NCBI GenBank assembly: GCA_964036195.1
Contig: OZ038453.1
Coordinates: forward strand, 8,261,469-8,325,468
Source: Sphaerolaimus hirsutus
Lineage: Eukaryota; Nematoda; Chromadorea; Monhysterida; Sphaerolaimidae
Length of the DNA: 64,000 nucleotides
Direction: 5' to 3'
The position numbers and the translations under genes are program-made. Shown here one piece after another: positions 12,201 to 22,910 of the stretch; positions within the stretch are counted from its first letter, which is position 1, and the number at the start of each line of letters is the position of its first letter. The notes beneath the pieces were generated by a model. It ran no database searches. It was not told the DNA's origin and worked only from the letters and a program-made list of their open reading frames with translations.

Positions 12201-13810
12201 GTGTCAATTGTCATGCAATGTTCAGTATGAAGATCTTTTCTTTCTTGTTTTGATTGACACTTAACATGATATTTGGCACTTGACTTTATAAGGTATCAAA
12301 AGTAATAGTTAAATGTTAAGTAAATTAAGTGTCAATTGTCATGCAATGTTCAGTATGAAGATCTTTTCTTTCTTGTTTTGATTGACACTTAACATGATAT
12401 TTGGCACTTGACTTTATAAGGTATCAAAAGTAATATACCTTTTTATTTGAAACTTTGCATGACAGTTGATATGATTCTTTACAGGTGCACAAAATGCACA
12501 AGTGCATGCCAGGTGGCAGTTCCATACCCTGTAAAGTGTAAAGTAAAGTTTCAAATGTCATGTAAAATGACGTGCAAAGTGTCATTTGTCATGACAAATG
12601 TAAAGTAAATTAAGTGTCAATTGTCATGCAATGTTCAGTATGAAGATCTTTTCTTTCTTGTTTTGATTGACACTTAACATGATATTTGGCACTTGACTTT
12701 GCACCAGAGTTGTACAAATACTGGTATTTTTGGAAAACGTAAACGTAAACGTAAATACCTTTTCAAATTTTGGAGTATAAATAGTAAAACGTAAGGTATT
12801 TTTAAAATACCTGGGAATACGTAAAATAAAACGTAAACGTAAAAATTAGTATTAAGTGCTTCCACTATCACTGAATATAAAAAGAACATTTTTACAACAT
12901 TTTGTAATGTTCCTATGATTTTCATTGACATCATCTGTTTACCTACATACCTGTATTTTACCTATATTTTATATAGAATTATGGGATCGGGATATTGAAT
13001 TGGGATAGGATCGAAACCGGTTGAGATTTGGCGTCGTTGTCAACTAGTGCGTGTAGGGTCATATGGTGCCAATTCCTTAAGTGGAGAATGGCAAGTTGAA
13101 TGGCAAGTGAAAAGTTAAAAAAACAGTAAATTTATAAGTGACAAATGAAATGGCACGTTAAAGGACACACGGCAGGTCACAAGAAGACACTAGTTTTTGA
13201 CTTTTGACTTCATTTCACTTCTCACTCATAAATTTACATTCCTCTCAAATTTTTACTTATAATTTTTAAATTGTTTCAGTTCTCCACTTGCGGAATTGGC
13301 ACCCTCTCATCATTTAAGCATGATGAACTCATCATAAAACACTACATTTGTCAAATAATACAGTTCCGTTAACTTTTTTTACGTTTTCTCTGGTACCCGG
13401 GTAATTGTGCCAGGAAAACGTAACAAAACGTAACGGTATTTTTGGAAAGCGTAAACGTAAACATAAGTATAAATACCCGAATAACCAGGTATTTCAGGTA
13501 AACGTAAATACGTTTTTGCAACTCTGCTTTGCACTTTACAAGGCTCGGGACTGCGCCCTGGGGCGCAGTTGTTTCTGGGAGCCAGTTCTGCACTTCAAAA
13601 CTTAATTGCACACAAATTTAACCCAAATTTCGAAGATAAACACCTGTAGGTATTCTAATTTAGTATCCTGAAAAAAATTACGAACGCTTTTTACATGTAA
13701 AAATCGCAGGATTATTGACACCAACACTGAAGCCTAAACGAGCAGATATGAGGAAACATTTTGCGGATATTGTGAACAGATTGTATGAAGATAATCCCGA
13801 AATAAAGTGA
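275..13810 (+). CDS. Long-chain-fatty-acid--CoA ligase (ACSL family), 16 exons
   Basis: Activates long-chain fatty acids to acyl-CoA through an acyl-AMP intermediate, normally on ER, mitochondrial or lipid-droplet membranes. Exons read from splice sites and frame: 275-368, 702-808, 876-1080, 2298-2417, 3000-3170, 3503-3626, 3902-3995, 4472-4642, 5962-6152, 6809-6878, 7843-8007, 8437-8560, 10747-10856, 10923-11015, 11643-11862, 13710-13810. They sum to 2160 nt with phase kept throughout, giving 719 aa, the usual ACSL length. Visible motifs are the AMP-binding P-loop [11 protein letters not shown] (residues 279-289), EGYGQTE (464-470) and DGWLHTGD (540-547) followed by the linker IIDRKK. The first ATG at 275 gives MGAGQSSE. 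The N-terminal membrane anchor of vertebrate ACSL1 is absent; instead MGxxxS fits an N-myristoylation signal (inference). Which ACSL paralogue it matches cannot be settled here. Confidence 0.97.
391..681. repeat. TACCGTATTT-type MITE in ACSL intron 1
   Basis: Inverted-repeat element with degenerate ends (CTGTATTTGTTTGAATAATTCCCC on the left, matching ATTATTCGAGCAAATACG on the right). It belongs to the most abundant family in the window, whose ends read TACCGTATTTCCTCGAATA and whose body is rich in C-runs on one arm and G-runs on the other. Confidence 0.6.
1185..1905. repeat. CATGTAAACCCACTAGTCATG repeat in ACSL intron 3
   Basis: Short motifs of the type TCATGTAAACCCACTAGTCATG and their complements recur many times in both orientations. 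The same motif family returns at 7060-7740. Likely a degenerate foldback element; boundaries are uncertain. Confidence 0.45.
2905..2996 (+). repeat. CCCAAAACACC low-complexity tract before ACSL exon 5
   Basis: About 90 bases of imperfect CCCAAAACACCTCC units lie directly upstream of the exon 5 acceptor (CAG at 2997-2999). A C-rich, A-containing tract takes the place of the usual T-rich polypyrimidine tract. Confidence 0.6.
3315..3418. repeat. G-run fragment of the TACCGTATTT family (ACSL intron 5)
   Basis: Contains G-runs of about 10 or more and ends TTCGAGGTAATACGATA, the right end of the TACCGTATTT family. Only one arm is present. Confidence 0.5.
3672..3893. repeat. CACACTAGTTGACA MITE in ACSL intron 6
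   Basis: Ends CACGCACACTAGTTGACATCG and TGTCAACTAGTGTGTGTG form terminal inverted repeats around about 220 bp. The right end lies only a few bases before the exon 7 acceptor at 3899-3901, so the element forms most of the intron's 3' end. Confidence 0.7.
4026..4365. repeat. TACCGTATTT-family MITE in ACSL intron 7
   Basis: Left arm GAATACCGTGTTTTCTTGAATAATCCCCCC pairs with the right arm ending GGAATTATTCGAGCATTCGGTA. The body has C-runs and GACGAAATAATAATTYC motifs typical of the family. Confidence 0.6.
4700..5305. repeat. TACCGTATTT-family copies in ACSL intron 8 (left part)
   Basis: Two or more overlapping or nested copies, with G-rich arms (GGGGAGTTATTCGAGG-like) and C-rich arms (TCGAATAATTCCCCCTC). 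The rightmost ends at ATATACGGTATG near 5302. Confidence 0.5.
5506..5923. repeat. Intact TACCGTATTTCCTCG MITE in ACSL intron 8
   Basis: Ends TACCGTATTTCCTCGATTTACCCC and GGGGGTATTTCGAGGAAATACCGTA are near-perfect inverted repeats around a body of about 370 bp. Closely related copies lie at 19691-20101 and 20513-20886, sharing internal sequence (for example GATGTATGCAGTGTACATTATG). No transposase is encoded. Confidence 0.8.
7060..7500. repeat. Inverted-repeat element in ACSL intron 10
   Basis: Outer arms carry TCATGTAGA and ACATGACTAGCG motifs. An inner pair, CACATCAAGGACATATGTGCAACAGCAG with its complement around 7319-7350, forms a hairpin. Overlapping ORFs here are frame shadows of the palindrome. 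Confidence 0.55.
7510..7706. mobile_element. Introner-family element, ACSL intron 10
   Basis: Ends CCCCAAGCCCTGTAAAG and CTTTACAGGGCTTGGGACTGCCC, with the GTAAAGTGTCAAATGT / ACATTTGACACTTTAC body of the GTGCCAGTCCCAGACC family. The right flank is CAG and the left flank is CTG-like. It is within an existing intron, so it makes no new splice junction. Confidence 0.6.
8046..8373. repeat. TACCGTATTT-family MITE in ACSL intron 11
   Basis: C-rich left arm (CCCCTCGAATTACCCCCC) and right end GGGTATTTCGAGGAAATACGGTA. Related to the copies at 5506 and 19691. Confidence 0.6.
8824..10491. mobile_element. Non-autonomous hAT element, TSD GTCTGCAG
   Basis: Ends CAGAGTTGCTAAAAGG and TTCTAACAACTCTG are inverted repeats flanked by a perfect 8-bp duplication GTCTGCAG (8816-8823 and 10492-10499), the hAT signature. 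The body holds ACGTATTTACG motifs and nested insertions, including another hAT at 9675-10378. No transposase ORF is present. It lies in ACSL intron 12. Confidence 0.88.
9675..10378. mobile_element. Nested hAT element, TSD CGTATGAG
   Basis: Ends TAGGGTTGGCCGATG and TTTTCCAACCCTA are flanked by a perfect 8-bp duplication CGTATGAG (9667-9674, 10379-10386). The subterminal regions are repeated TTTTTTTAAAAAAAAACG units. The central part, about 9800-10260, is unique sequence with no ORF. Confidence 0.88.
11041..11301. repeat. TACCGTATTACCTCG MITE in ACSL intron 14
   Basis: Ends ACCGTATTACCTCGAAACAGCCCC and TTAATTCGAGGTAATACGGT with C-rich and G-rich arms; 261 bp. Same family as 19691-20101. Confidence 0.75.
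11410..11616. repeat. CACACTAGTTGACA MITE in ACSL intron 14
   Basis: Ends CCCACACACACTAGTTGACATCG and TGTCAACTCGTTTGTGGGC around about 205 bp. It is immediately followed by the exon 15 acceptor at 11640-11642. Confidence 0.7.
12705..13526. mobile_element. Non-autonomous hAT element, TSD CTTTGCAC
   Basis: Ends CAGAGTTGTACAAATAC and ACGTTTTTGCAACTCTG with a perfect 8-bp duplication CTTTGCAC (12697-12704, 13527-13534). A GGTGCCAATTCC foldback MITE at about 13069-13305 is nested inside. Confidence 0.88.
13069..13305. repeat. GGTGCCAATTCCGCAAGTG-family MITE
   Basis: Ends GGTGCCAATTCCTTAAGTGG and CCACTTGCGGAATTGGCACC are inverted repeats. Relatives occur at 19197-19371 and 41922-42105. The outer bases resemble the introner end (GTGCCAGTCCC), so the families may be related. 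Confidence 0.65.
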
Positions 13811-14123
13811 GATATTTTTAGTGGACTCCTGTTTTTTTCCAATTATTTTCAATATATTTTTGGGTGTTTTGTTTACACAGAATGTGCATGCAGATGTTCT
13901 CTGTTTGGTTTTTGTTTTGTTTTTTTTACAATGGTATTTCTTACAAGAAATTTTCTTATCATTTTTACAGGTGCTGGATTTTGTACAATTTCTTCAGTTA
14001 TTTATATTATTTAAAATTTGTTTACACTTTTTATTCATATTTATTTTAATGTTTCTCAGATCATCTCACTCAGGTATTTCACTTACTTTTTCGATACTTT
14101 CAAAATGCTTATTTATTCACTGG

Positions 14124-14129
14124 AATAAA
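14124..14129 (+). terminator. Candidate poly(A) signal of ACSL
   Basis: AATAAA lies 314 bases after the ACSL stop codon at 13808-13810, in a T-rich region with no other feature. It is the first canonical hexamer downstream. Confidence 0.5.
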
Positions 14130-14261
14130 AATATACCATGTGGTTTATTGCAGCATTACTTGGAAAGCAGAGGCAAGTGACATGTGGATGTATCAAGACT
14201 ATGATTGATATGTATCTATTTATCATTGTGCCCACGCACACAGTTGGCACTAGTTGCCTAA

Positions 14262-16877
14262 GGCGGCCCACACACTAGTTGACACATGTTTGTCAACTGG
14301 TCTGTGTCAACTCAGATTTCGGCTTCACGTGTCGCACGGCGATTTCCAAATGCACATGCGGCTACCCATGGAGGGTGCATCAGTTTACATTCTAGTCAGT
14401 TTACATTCTTTGTATTTGCTCACTTTACATTCCACAGTGCTACCTACGCTGCTTCAGTTTACATTCTACAAAAAAATGTCGCATCCTGCATTTTCTGCAC
14501 ACTTTACATTCCGCATAGAAGCTACACTTTACATTCTAGAAAAAAGCAATGGCATGAGCTACACTCATCTGTGAGTGCACTTGAACACCTGTACACCTGT
14601 GCAAACACCTGTATGTCACTTTAAGTTTGTGTGGGCATTTATAAAAAACTTCAAACATCAAGAAACAGAAGTCCATGACTCCACGCGAGTCACACAAAGG
14701 TAAAATGTATTGAGTTGGATGGGGCAAGCGTGCAATTGAAATGTTTGATTTGATGAATATTGTGAAGTGTAATCTTTAGCAATATAGGGGTCAAAGCTGA
14801 GTGTAACAGTGGATCTATGCTCACATTTGATTGACATTTCAAATGAGGAACTTTGAGGAAATGTCAATCAAATGTGAGCATACACCTATTGTCAAATATA
14901 CAAACTTTGATGGGTGTAACAAGATATCTCAAGTGTTACACACAACGATGGAAAAAACACAGAAATTGAACACAGAAACTCATTGAGTTTCTGTGTTTTT
15001 GTTTTACACAGAAACACGGAAACTCATAAATTTTGAAAAACTCAAAACTCAAATGAGTTTTTTTTGGAGAACACAGAAACACAGAAACACGGAAACACAG
15101 AAAAGTTTTTCGAGTTTTTGTGTTTTTTTCAGCGAAGCGGTTGAATGCACATTAATCCAGTTAAACTAAACGAGATAAGATATGCATGTAAACTGCGTTC
15201 GGATCAAGTCCGGCAGTCACTTTTTGAACGGACTTCTGACGCTACAACTCACGCTATGGGGAGAGTTGAGAGCTGAAATTTGGGGGGAATATAGCCGACA
15301 TTCCCCCCTTACTATATACCAACGCAGATGCGACGGCGACCCGTTTTAGTGTGGGTCGCCGTATATGCAACAAAAATTGGGCGGTTTTCACTGTCCGGAT
15401 CAAGTCCAGCACCCACTGGATCTTCACCACTTTGGGTGCCGTAACTCCAGATACACAAACAGGATGAGTCTAAAACTTGGGCACAAAAAACGGCACAATT
15501 TTTTTTTGCGTATACGGCGACCCACACTAAAACGGGACGCCATCGCATCTGCGTTGGTATATAGTAGGGGGGGAATGTCGGCTATATTCCCCCCAAATTT
15601 CAGCTCTTAACTCCCCCCATAGCGTGAGTTGTAGCGTCAGAAGTCCAGTCAAAACGTGTCTGCCGGACTTGATCCGAACGCAGTTTATAGTATATGTACA
15701 TATGTACATAATGTATTCATATTTTATATATTTTATATATTTTAACAGAGTTGTTTAAAGTACCAAACTTTTCTCAATGTATATGTAAATGTAAAGTATT
15801 TATTTTTTACCCAGCCCCTTAGAGTGCAGAAAAAGTGAAGTAATTTTTTTACTTTTACTAGCAGTTAAACATGAGTTAACATATATTTTCATCCAGAAAA
15901 TGTAAACATGAGCATTTTTGAAAATTTTCACCCAAATTGTCTTTCAAAATCGTTAATTTTCAGAATTTTTTGCCTATCTTCAGCAACTTTTGGCTATTTA
16001 TGTGCTCATATGTCGATTTTCAACAATTTTTCTCTCCATATTTTAAACTATCCACTTTGGGTTTTTTTAACCATAAAAGACTATCTGAAATATGTTTTCT
16101 GTACTTGAGTACTTTGAAAAAGTTCAAATTCGAGATTAATTTTAAATTCAAATGTGAAAAGTAATAAAATTTTAAAAAAATTAAAAAATCATTTTGAGTA
16201 AACATAAATTTTTGAAATTTTAAAAATTTAATTTTAAATTTCAAAACCATTTTCAAAAACATATCTTTAAAGTCATTGGAGAAAAGATGCTTAAAAATTG
16301 AAACACTTTTTCCAGAGGGTTTGCCAACACAGATGTGACACACAATACAATTCCCATTACCAATATTTATGTAAATACAGTCTGTATTACAAATAAATAC
16401 ATAAAGTACATTTCAAGAAGTGTCACCTACATGTCATTCACACTTATACACCAAGAGTTGACATTTACATGTCAAGAGTTCAGCCACCATGCAAGAATAG
16501 CATAACAGATGTGGAGGTCACAGTACACCATGTAAAGCATAGCATCTTAAGTTACAAAATGTGTGGCTAACAGCGGGATGTAAACTAAAGCACTGCGGTG
16601 GAATGTAAAGTGTGCGAAAAGTAGGGGATGTCAGATTTCTCCACAGAATGTAAACTAATGCACTGTGGAATGTAAAGTGAAGCAGTACAGGATGTAAACT
16701 AGAGCTTTTGGACAGAATGTAAAGTAGCTAGGATGTGAAGTGGTCTGGCCTCCTACCCATGTTGCAAAATAAACATTGCGGCAAGTGCATTGGAAGCTCG
16801 CTCTGCTGCACGTGAAACTGAAATCTGAGTTGACACAGACCAGTTGACACACATGTGTCAACTACGTGTGGGCCGCC
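14262..16877. repeat. Large foldback element with TTTACATTC subterminal repeats
   Basis: Ends GGCGGCCCACACACTAGTTGACAC and TGTCAACTACGTGTGGGCCGCC. The inverted repeat continues inward about 100 bp (AACTCAGATTTC ... GAAATCTGAGTT). Next come clusters of (A)GTTTACATTC on the left and GAATGTAAACT on the right. It contains nested elements at 14941-15140 and 15191-15685. No transposase ORF is visible. Confidence 0.7.
15191..15685. mobile_element. Nested palindromic MITE with TA duplication
   Basis: Arms starting AACTGCGTTCGGATCAAG and ending CTTGATCCGAACGCAGTT extend for well over 100 bp each and are flanked by TA on both sides (15189-15190, 15686-15687). TA duplication suggests a Tc1/mariner-type transposase (inference). 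Confidence 0.65.
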
Positions 16878-17408
16878 CTATTTCCAAAACTTATAAATCT
16901 GTTTTCAACACTTGAGTTCACCATGATGAATTATGGTTTCCGCCAACTACTCATCATTTATGCAAACTCAAAAGTGTTTTAAAGAGATTTTCAAAATTTC
17001 CGTTGTCAAATGTCAACTACTGTGTGTGGTGCCATTGGTTGAATAAGACGTTATACATTTTTTATAATAAAATGGATTTTTATTGAAATTGGCATCTGCC
17101 GAGATATCTACAAGACATCTTTTCTTGCAAGCATATTTTTATCTTATGGTATAATTGAATGTTGTACCTACCGTACATTGGTAGATATTTACCTAATAAT
17201 GAATGTGTTGTGATAGTGATGGAAGGATGCCAAAAGGCTGGTTACGTTGCAGGGCGCCAAATGCACTTTGTGTGGCGCCCTGTTTTGGGACCCTAAAAAC
17301 TATGACGTCATTGTAGAGTGAATTATCGTGGTTGCTTAGCTCCCACTAGGTGCTTAACTTACGCGGCACTTACTTTTGGTGCTGCTTTTTATTTGTTAAA
17401 TGGCATTG

Positions 17409-17889
17409 TCCCTACACACACTAATTGACAACGCATGAAATGTCAACTGGGTCCGATCCCAATTCAAAGCTCGTCGACGAGACAACGACCGACGTGCGAA
17501 TGCAAAAGTGTCGAATAATGTTGCAAATGAAGCTTTAGTGTTGAAAACAATATAGCGGTATGTGCAATGTACAAGGCCGGTAAGAAGGGGAAAATGTCTG
17601 TGCAATGATGAGTATTGTTACCGGCCAGCAAGCTTTGAATTGGGATGGGAACCAGGGGGCAGTCCCAGACCCTGTACTTTAAATAATCTGTAAAGTGTCA
17701 AATGTCACGCAAAGTGTCAAAAGTAATGGAAAATGCCTTGCAAAATGGCAACCGAGTTGCCATTTTGCGGGACATTGTCCATGACTTTTGACACTTTGCA
17801 TTACATTGACACTCTACAGGGCATTTTACAGGGTCTGGGACTGGCACCAGTTGACATTTCGTGTCCTTGTCAACTAGTGTGTAGGGCTA
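17409..17889. repeat. CACACTAGTTGACA MITE with nested introner
   Basis: Ends CCCTACACACACTAATTGAC and GTCAACTAGTGTGTAGGG. The introner-family element 17656-17847 is inserted in its right half. Confidence 0.65.
17656..17847. mobile_element. Introner-family element, TSD CAG (reverse orientation)
   Basis: GGGGCAGTCCCAGACCCTG on the left and CTGGGACTGGCAC on the right, flanked by CAG on both sides (17653-17655, 17848-17850). The body is an imperfect hairpin centred on ACCGAGTTGCC. The GGGGC end is on the left, the opposite of the copies found in exons. Confidence 0.8.
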
Positions 17890-18365
17890 TTGGCGCTTCG
17901 CACCATTTTATGGCATTTTTCCATCACCACTTCAATCGTCATTCCGTTGCTTTAGCTTATATTTCAAGTACAAATTGTATAAAGCATGTTTTGAAACCTT
18001 CATCCATTTCTGCTTGACGCAGTGATAAGAGTGCGTACCGTAAATATATCCTCGAAAAACTGATCGTAGCACTATATTTCATCAGAAATTTCTGACAGTT
18101 TTTTCGCGTGACATCGCTGACCTTGGAAATTTGTTTGAAAGAGAATTTTAAAATATAAGGTGCCCATGTACAGTTTTATACATACCGTATATCCTCGCAT
18201 AAGTCCCCAGGGGAGTTATTTTTCGTCGGTTCTTTTTCAACTGGGGAGTTATTTAGGCGAAGGGGGCAGTTTTTTCAATGGGTGGAATTATTTTTTCATT
18301 AGAATTTCCACTAAAATGCATGATTAATTTACTGCACAAATGGGGTTACATTGGTTACATAAATT

Positions 18366-18622
18366 GTTTGGGACTACACACACTAGTCGACATCAAATTC
18401 GTGTCAACTAAACTTAATTCGACTAAATTTTGTCTAATTATGTTATTTTAACTTTTAACTTACCTGTGTGATAGAGCACAATTTATTTTATATCGTGATT
18501 CGTGACACTTAATTTTCATTGTTTCTGTTAAGTGTGATGCTTTGAAGATCTTTTTTGATTTTGTTATTTAGTTAACATTCAGTTGACATTTAATCGTCTA
18601 TGTCAACTAGCGTGTGTTGGCC
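18366..18622. repeat. CACACTAGTCGACAT MITE
   Basis: Ends ACTACACACACTAGTCGACATC and TGTCAACTAGCGTGTGT. Internal sequence (AAGTGTGATGCTT, GTGACACTTAATTTTCAT) matches the copy at 3672-3893. Confidence 0.65.
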
Positions 18623-19196
18623 CAAATAATATATATCTACCTAAGACGTTTTTTGTACATGTGAATTGTTTTCATCCCAGCAAAAAATGGGGGTTATTCG
18701 AGGAGTGGTAATTTTATCTCAATCCGCTTACAGCCTAACAATGGGAGTTTTTCAAGGGGAAGACTTATTCGAGGTTATTCGGTGTATGGGAATTTCGCGG
18801 TGTTAGTAGATTAATTATCTAGGTAACTGTAAGATAGGGTGAGTTTCAGATTCACTATTACTCAACCACATTCCACGATATTAGCAAATACTTTTATATC
18901 TTCCATTCACATTTCCATCCAAATCTAGAGTCTGCAAGCTGTATAGCACTAGGATACCGGTGGTTGTCTTCCATTTGCACGTGCTTCCCGAAGTGTTGAT
19001 TTATGTGCATTGCCCTGCTGCACGGAACTGACTCGGGTCGGTACTGGTGATGTAAGAGCGCCATGGCGCCTGGCGCCAGAGCAGACAACGCCATGGCGCT
19101 GGCGCCAGATTGCCCTGACGCCATTGGCGTTTGGAGCTGTTTGTCGGAAAAGCGCCATGGCGACGCCGAAGTCCTGGCGCTTTTTACATAACTATT

Positions 19197-19371
19197 CGGT
19201 ACCAATTCCGCAAGTGCACAAGTGAAAAGTAAGAAAACTTGTGTGAAGTGACAAGAAAACCTAAAGTGACAAGTAAATTTGGCACTTAAACTACTTGTTA
19301 ATTACTTATAACTTAAGTTGTCACTTGACCTACCGCTTTTCTTGTCACTTGGGCACTTGCGGGATTGGGTC
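19197..19371. repeat. GGTACCAATTCCGCAAGTG MITE
   Basis: Inverted arms GGTACCAATTCCGCAAGTG and CACTTGCGGGATTGGGTC around about 175 bp of AAGTGAAAAGTAAG-like sequence. Confidence 0.6.
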
Positions 19372-19690
19372 ATGGTGTGTGTACGTCTGATATTTATAAT
19401 GTTAGATAGCTGTTTTACTCTGTGTAGCGTTTGTCGTCTAAGCCTATACACCCATGTAAATGTGCATAGCGAGTATAGTAGTGACTAGTGTTCTAGTGAG
19501 TATAATAAATATTTTATTCTACACATCATTGTACACGTACATCTAGGTAGATTGTTTCATGCTTTTACGCGGGTTAGCTTTGTTAAACTACCGGTGGAGA
19601 TTAATGTATTTTTAGGAACCCAGCTCGTTTCAAATTGTAGGCGAGGTATTTTGGTGCAGTGTCAGCAGGCAGCAATTTCGAATACCTACC

Positions 19691-20101
19691 TACCGTATTA
19701 CCTCGAAATACCCCCAGGGGGTTTATTATTTCGCCAGCAAAATTTGAGGGGGGATAATTCGAGGGGGGGTTTATTCGAGGGGGGTCTATTATTTCGCCAG
19801 AAATTTTCGGAAATTCCCCATACGCAAACGTAGAAAAATCGAACAATTACATAGATGTATATGTGTTTATAGGCATATATAACTGTATATACACAAAAAA
19901 CCTTCCCCAACGTCACTTAATCATCAGTTTTAACGTGTGTTCTGCATTGTACATATCACAAACTGCGGTATTTGTCATGTATGTTCACGTTACACTCAAT
20001 TTTAGGGGGGGTATTTCGAGGGGGGGGGGGGTTATTATTTCCTCAGCCGAAATTAAGGGGGGTATTTCGAGGGGGGGGGGTTAATTCGAGGTAATACGGT
20101 A
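19691..20101. repeat. Intact TACCGTATTACCTCG MITE
   Basis: Ends TACCGTATTACCTCGAAAT and GTTAATTCGAGGTAATACGGTA are near-perfect inverted repeats. Long G-runs occur in the right arm. No gene nearby. Confidence 0.8.
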
Positions 20102-20512
20102 TTTATGGTACATTTTTTCTTATTTCGGTAATGTCAACAAGATGTGTTTTATTTTGTAAATATACATTCATTTATTTACATATGTATGGAAATAAAAAGC
20201 AAATGTGTGTCTGGGTTGCATTTATTTGTCCTCTACAAATGTACACAAACGTTCTCAAAATGTTGAAATTTAAGTTGAAAATTTAGCAATTGCCACTTCA
20301 TATTTACACGCCTGAATATGTATAGGTATTTGTTTAAGACATTTACAAATAGTAATGTGCGGAGTGACGATGAATGTCAAGTAGAAATATTGCTCTATAC
20401 AATCATTCGTTTCTCTTTTTAAGAATAAATTTGAATGTGTTTAAAAACAATTACCTGAATCATTTTTAAAGTCCACCGCTGTAAACGAGAATGGCGAGAA
20501 GAATCAGGTACT

Positions 20513-20886
20513 TACTGTATTACCTCGAATTAAAATGGGTTGGGGATATAATAACCCCCCCCTCGAAATACCCCCCTCTAGAATGATGTACATCATGTAT
20601 GCAATGTACATGATGTATTTTTTACTGCTTTTTTGTATCGCAGCTACACATAGACTTGTTTGTGTAGGAATCTACGTTTTTATGTCCAAATATATCCTAT
20701 TGGACGCATTTATTACCTGTTTTGGGTGCGAAAATGTCTACTCTTTACTACAATCCTTACGAAAATTTCTGACGAAATAATAACCCCCCCCCCCTTGAAT
20801 AGACCCGCCCCCTCGAATTAACCCCCCCTCAAATTTTGCTGGCGAAATAATAAACCCCTATGGGGGTATTTCGAGGTAATACGGTA
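20513..20886. repeat. TACCGTATTACCTCG MITE
   Basis: Ends TACTGTATTACCTCGAATTAA and GTATTTCGAGGTAATACGGTA. The interior shares ATGATGTACATCATG and TTTTGTATCGCAGCTACACA with the copy at 5506-5923. Confidence 0.75.
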
Positions 20887-21653
20887 TTACAATTTAAATC
20901 GTTCCCATAAAATCTGGCATTACAAACGTTTTTCACGTATTAACGTATAAATAGGTAATCTATCTGAGGTATTTATGCATGTATTTTCCCGTACATGAAT
21001 ACCTATAAATATTTACGAACCCGCATAAAATTTACATTGTTGCCTGACAAAAAATGTGTACGCCACCCATAATTTTATTCAACTGCATGCGTAATCTGGA
21101 TTCTTGAATATTTTAGTTTACCGATTATAAAGATTTATTATTTCCTGAAATACTTTGACAGGTTCTATGGATTTTTGTACTTTCAGTGTTTCGAAGGCTT
21201 TGACTTGACCACTCTTGGTAGTTTTCTCCTAGAAAAAGCCCCCCCTTGAATAGTTCCCCCCTTGAATAATCCCCACTTGAATGGTGCCCCGCGATCAGGC
21301 GGAAGAAGAAATAATTGCCTCTTTGATTAGCCCCTCCCCTAACCTATGTGCTGTATAATACTGCGCCCTAAAAAATTTCTGAACAAAAAAACTCCCCAGC
21401 CCCAGGGCTTTCAATCGAGCAAGAACGGTATTTTAGAATACATTGTAATTTTGCCTAGTTACCTGAGCACTGCGACAGCTTGCGGTAGCTCACTATGTAT
21501 TTACCCATTTATGCTATCCGGATGTGTAGTTCCATTTTGTGTGGGCACATGTGCATGGCCAATAAAATCGAACTAATGGTAGATTTTTGCGCCAGTTGGC
21601 ACAGCTTTTAGCACTTATATACTTTGCTGTATTTATGCAGTTAATCTTGGGGG

Positions 21654-21736
21654 TAGGGTTGGGAATTTAAAAATTTTCGGTTCCGGTTCTCGGTTCTAAA
21701 ATATGCGTGGAACCGCGGTTCGGGGTCCCAACCCTA
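21654..21736. mobile_element. 83-bp hAT mini-element, TSD CTTGGGGG
   Basis: Ends TAGGGTTGGGAATTTAAAAA and GGTCCCAACCCTA with a perfect 8-bp duplication CTTGGGGG (21646-21653, 21737-21744). The duplicated target includes the left end (GGGGC) of the introner that follows, so the hAT inserted into the introner end later. Confidence 0.87.
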
Positions 21737-21740
21737 CTTG

Positions 21741-21979
21741 GGGGCACTCCCAGACCCTGTAAAAAGCCCTGTAAAATGTAAAATGTCATGCAAAGTATCA
21801 AAAGTCATGGAAAATGCCCTGCACAATGGCAACCGAGTTGCCATTTAGCAGGGCATTTTCCATGACTTTTGACACTTCGCATGACATTTGACATTTTGCA
21901 GGGCATTTTCCATGACTTTTGACACTTTGCATGACATTTGACATTTTACAGGGCATTTTACAGGGTCTGGGACTGGCAC
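21741..21979. mobile_element. Introner-family element (reverse orientation)
   Basis: GGGGCACTCCCAGACCCTG on the left, GGGTCTGGGACTGGCAC on the right. The hairpin body has an internally duplicated arm (ATTTTCCATGACTTTTGACACTT occurs twice). The flanking triplets TTG and CGG do not match. Confidence 0.75.
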
Positions 21980-22587
21980 CGGGTGTCACGGCATGGGATT
22001 TATTTAAGTGGGTTGGATTTTTTCTGGTGCTTTTTTACACCGTGGAGTGAGACTCTTTCGAAGATGTTCCTTGAAAAATGTCAGACGGAAAATAAGTCCG
22101 CGGGAATTTATTGAAAATTCATAAATATTACCTGCCCAGATAGATTATATTCAATTAAGTGTTGTACACGAGTGAGCTTTTAGAAAAAGTTCGTTACTCA
22201 TCGACACGTTTCAAATGTCACTCTCGTTTTCAACCACCTACTTTGAACAGAAAAAAGTAGATAAAATATTTTACAACCTTGAAGTATCTGTCGCAATGAA
22301 TGAGTGTGAAAAAGAGTTTGAGCAAACACGTTTCGCCAAAATTTTCTCCACTGCACTTGGTATTCTTGGCGAAGTAATAGTTTTTTTTCTTCAAAATTTG
22401 GCGCAAATGTAAACTAGCCCGATATGTTTTCTTCGGGCATCCCGATTTATTGTATAGAAAAGTTTACGCTGCACCGGATCACTGTGATTACGGTATTAGA
22501 AATTCAACCTTACCCCAATTTAAATTTCATATGCAAACCCTCAAACATTCCCCCATCAATAATCACGCGGTGCAAAATTCTGACAAC

Positions 22588-22910
22588 CAGGGGTCTCCAT
22601 GATTTTGGCCCTCTTGGGGGGGGGGGTTAGATAGATGACAAATCGCTCCTCCGGAGGGATAGATAGCTGAAAAACAATTTTTTTGGTGGAGAGGGGGGTG
22701 GGGGGTTTGATATTTAGGTAGGCGTTTTGAAGGTGTATAAAGAACAAAAAAATCGCTAAAAGTAGGTGAAAAATGACTAAAAATGAATACAGTAGTGATT
22801 TTGGAGGTGAAAATCAATAAAAAGGTATGAAAAATTTGGCTATAGTTTCTCAAAAATCGCTCCAGATAGGTAGAAAGGGTGACCCCCAACCCCCCCATTG
22901 GATACCCCTG
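22588..22910. mobile_element. Non-autonomous hAT element, TSD CTGACAAC
   Basis: Starts CAGGGGTCTCCATG and ends GGATACCCCTG, with a perfect 8-bp duplication CTGACAAC (22580-22587, 22911-22918). 323 bp, no ORF of its own. Confidence 0.85.

Larger units (their letters stand above)
11929..13557. mobile_element. Expanded introner-family element in ACSL intron 15
   Basis: Left end CTG|GAGCCAGCCCCGCACCCTGTAAAG and right end CTTTACAAGGCTCGGGACTGCGCC|CTG resemble the introner family with CTG duplicated. The inside contains two long direct repeats (about 12120-12250 and 12535-12665) and the hAT insertion 12705-13526. Confidence 0.55.
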
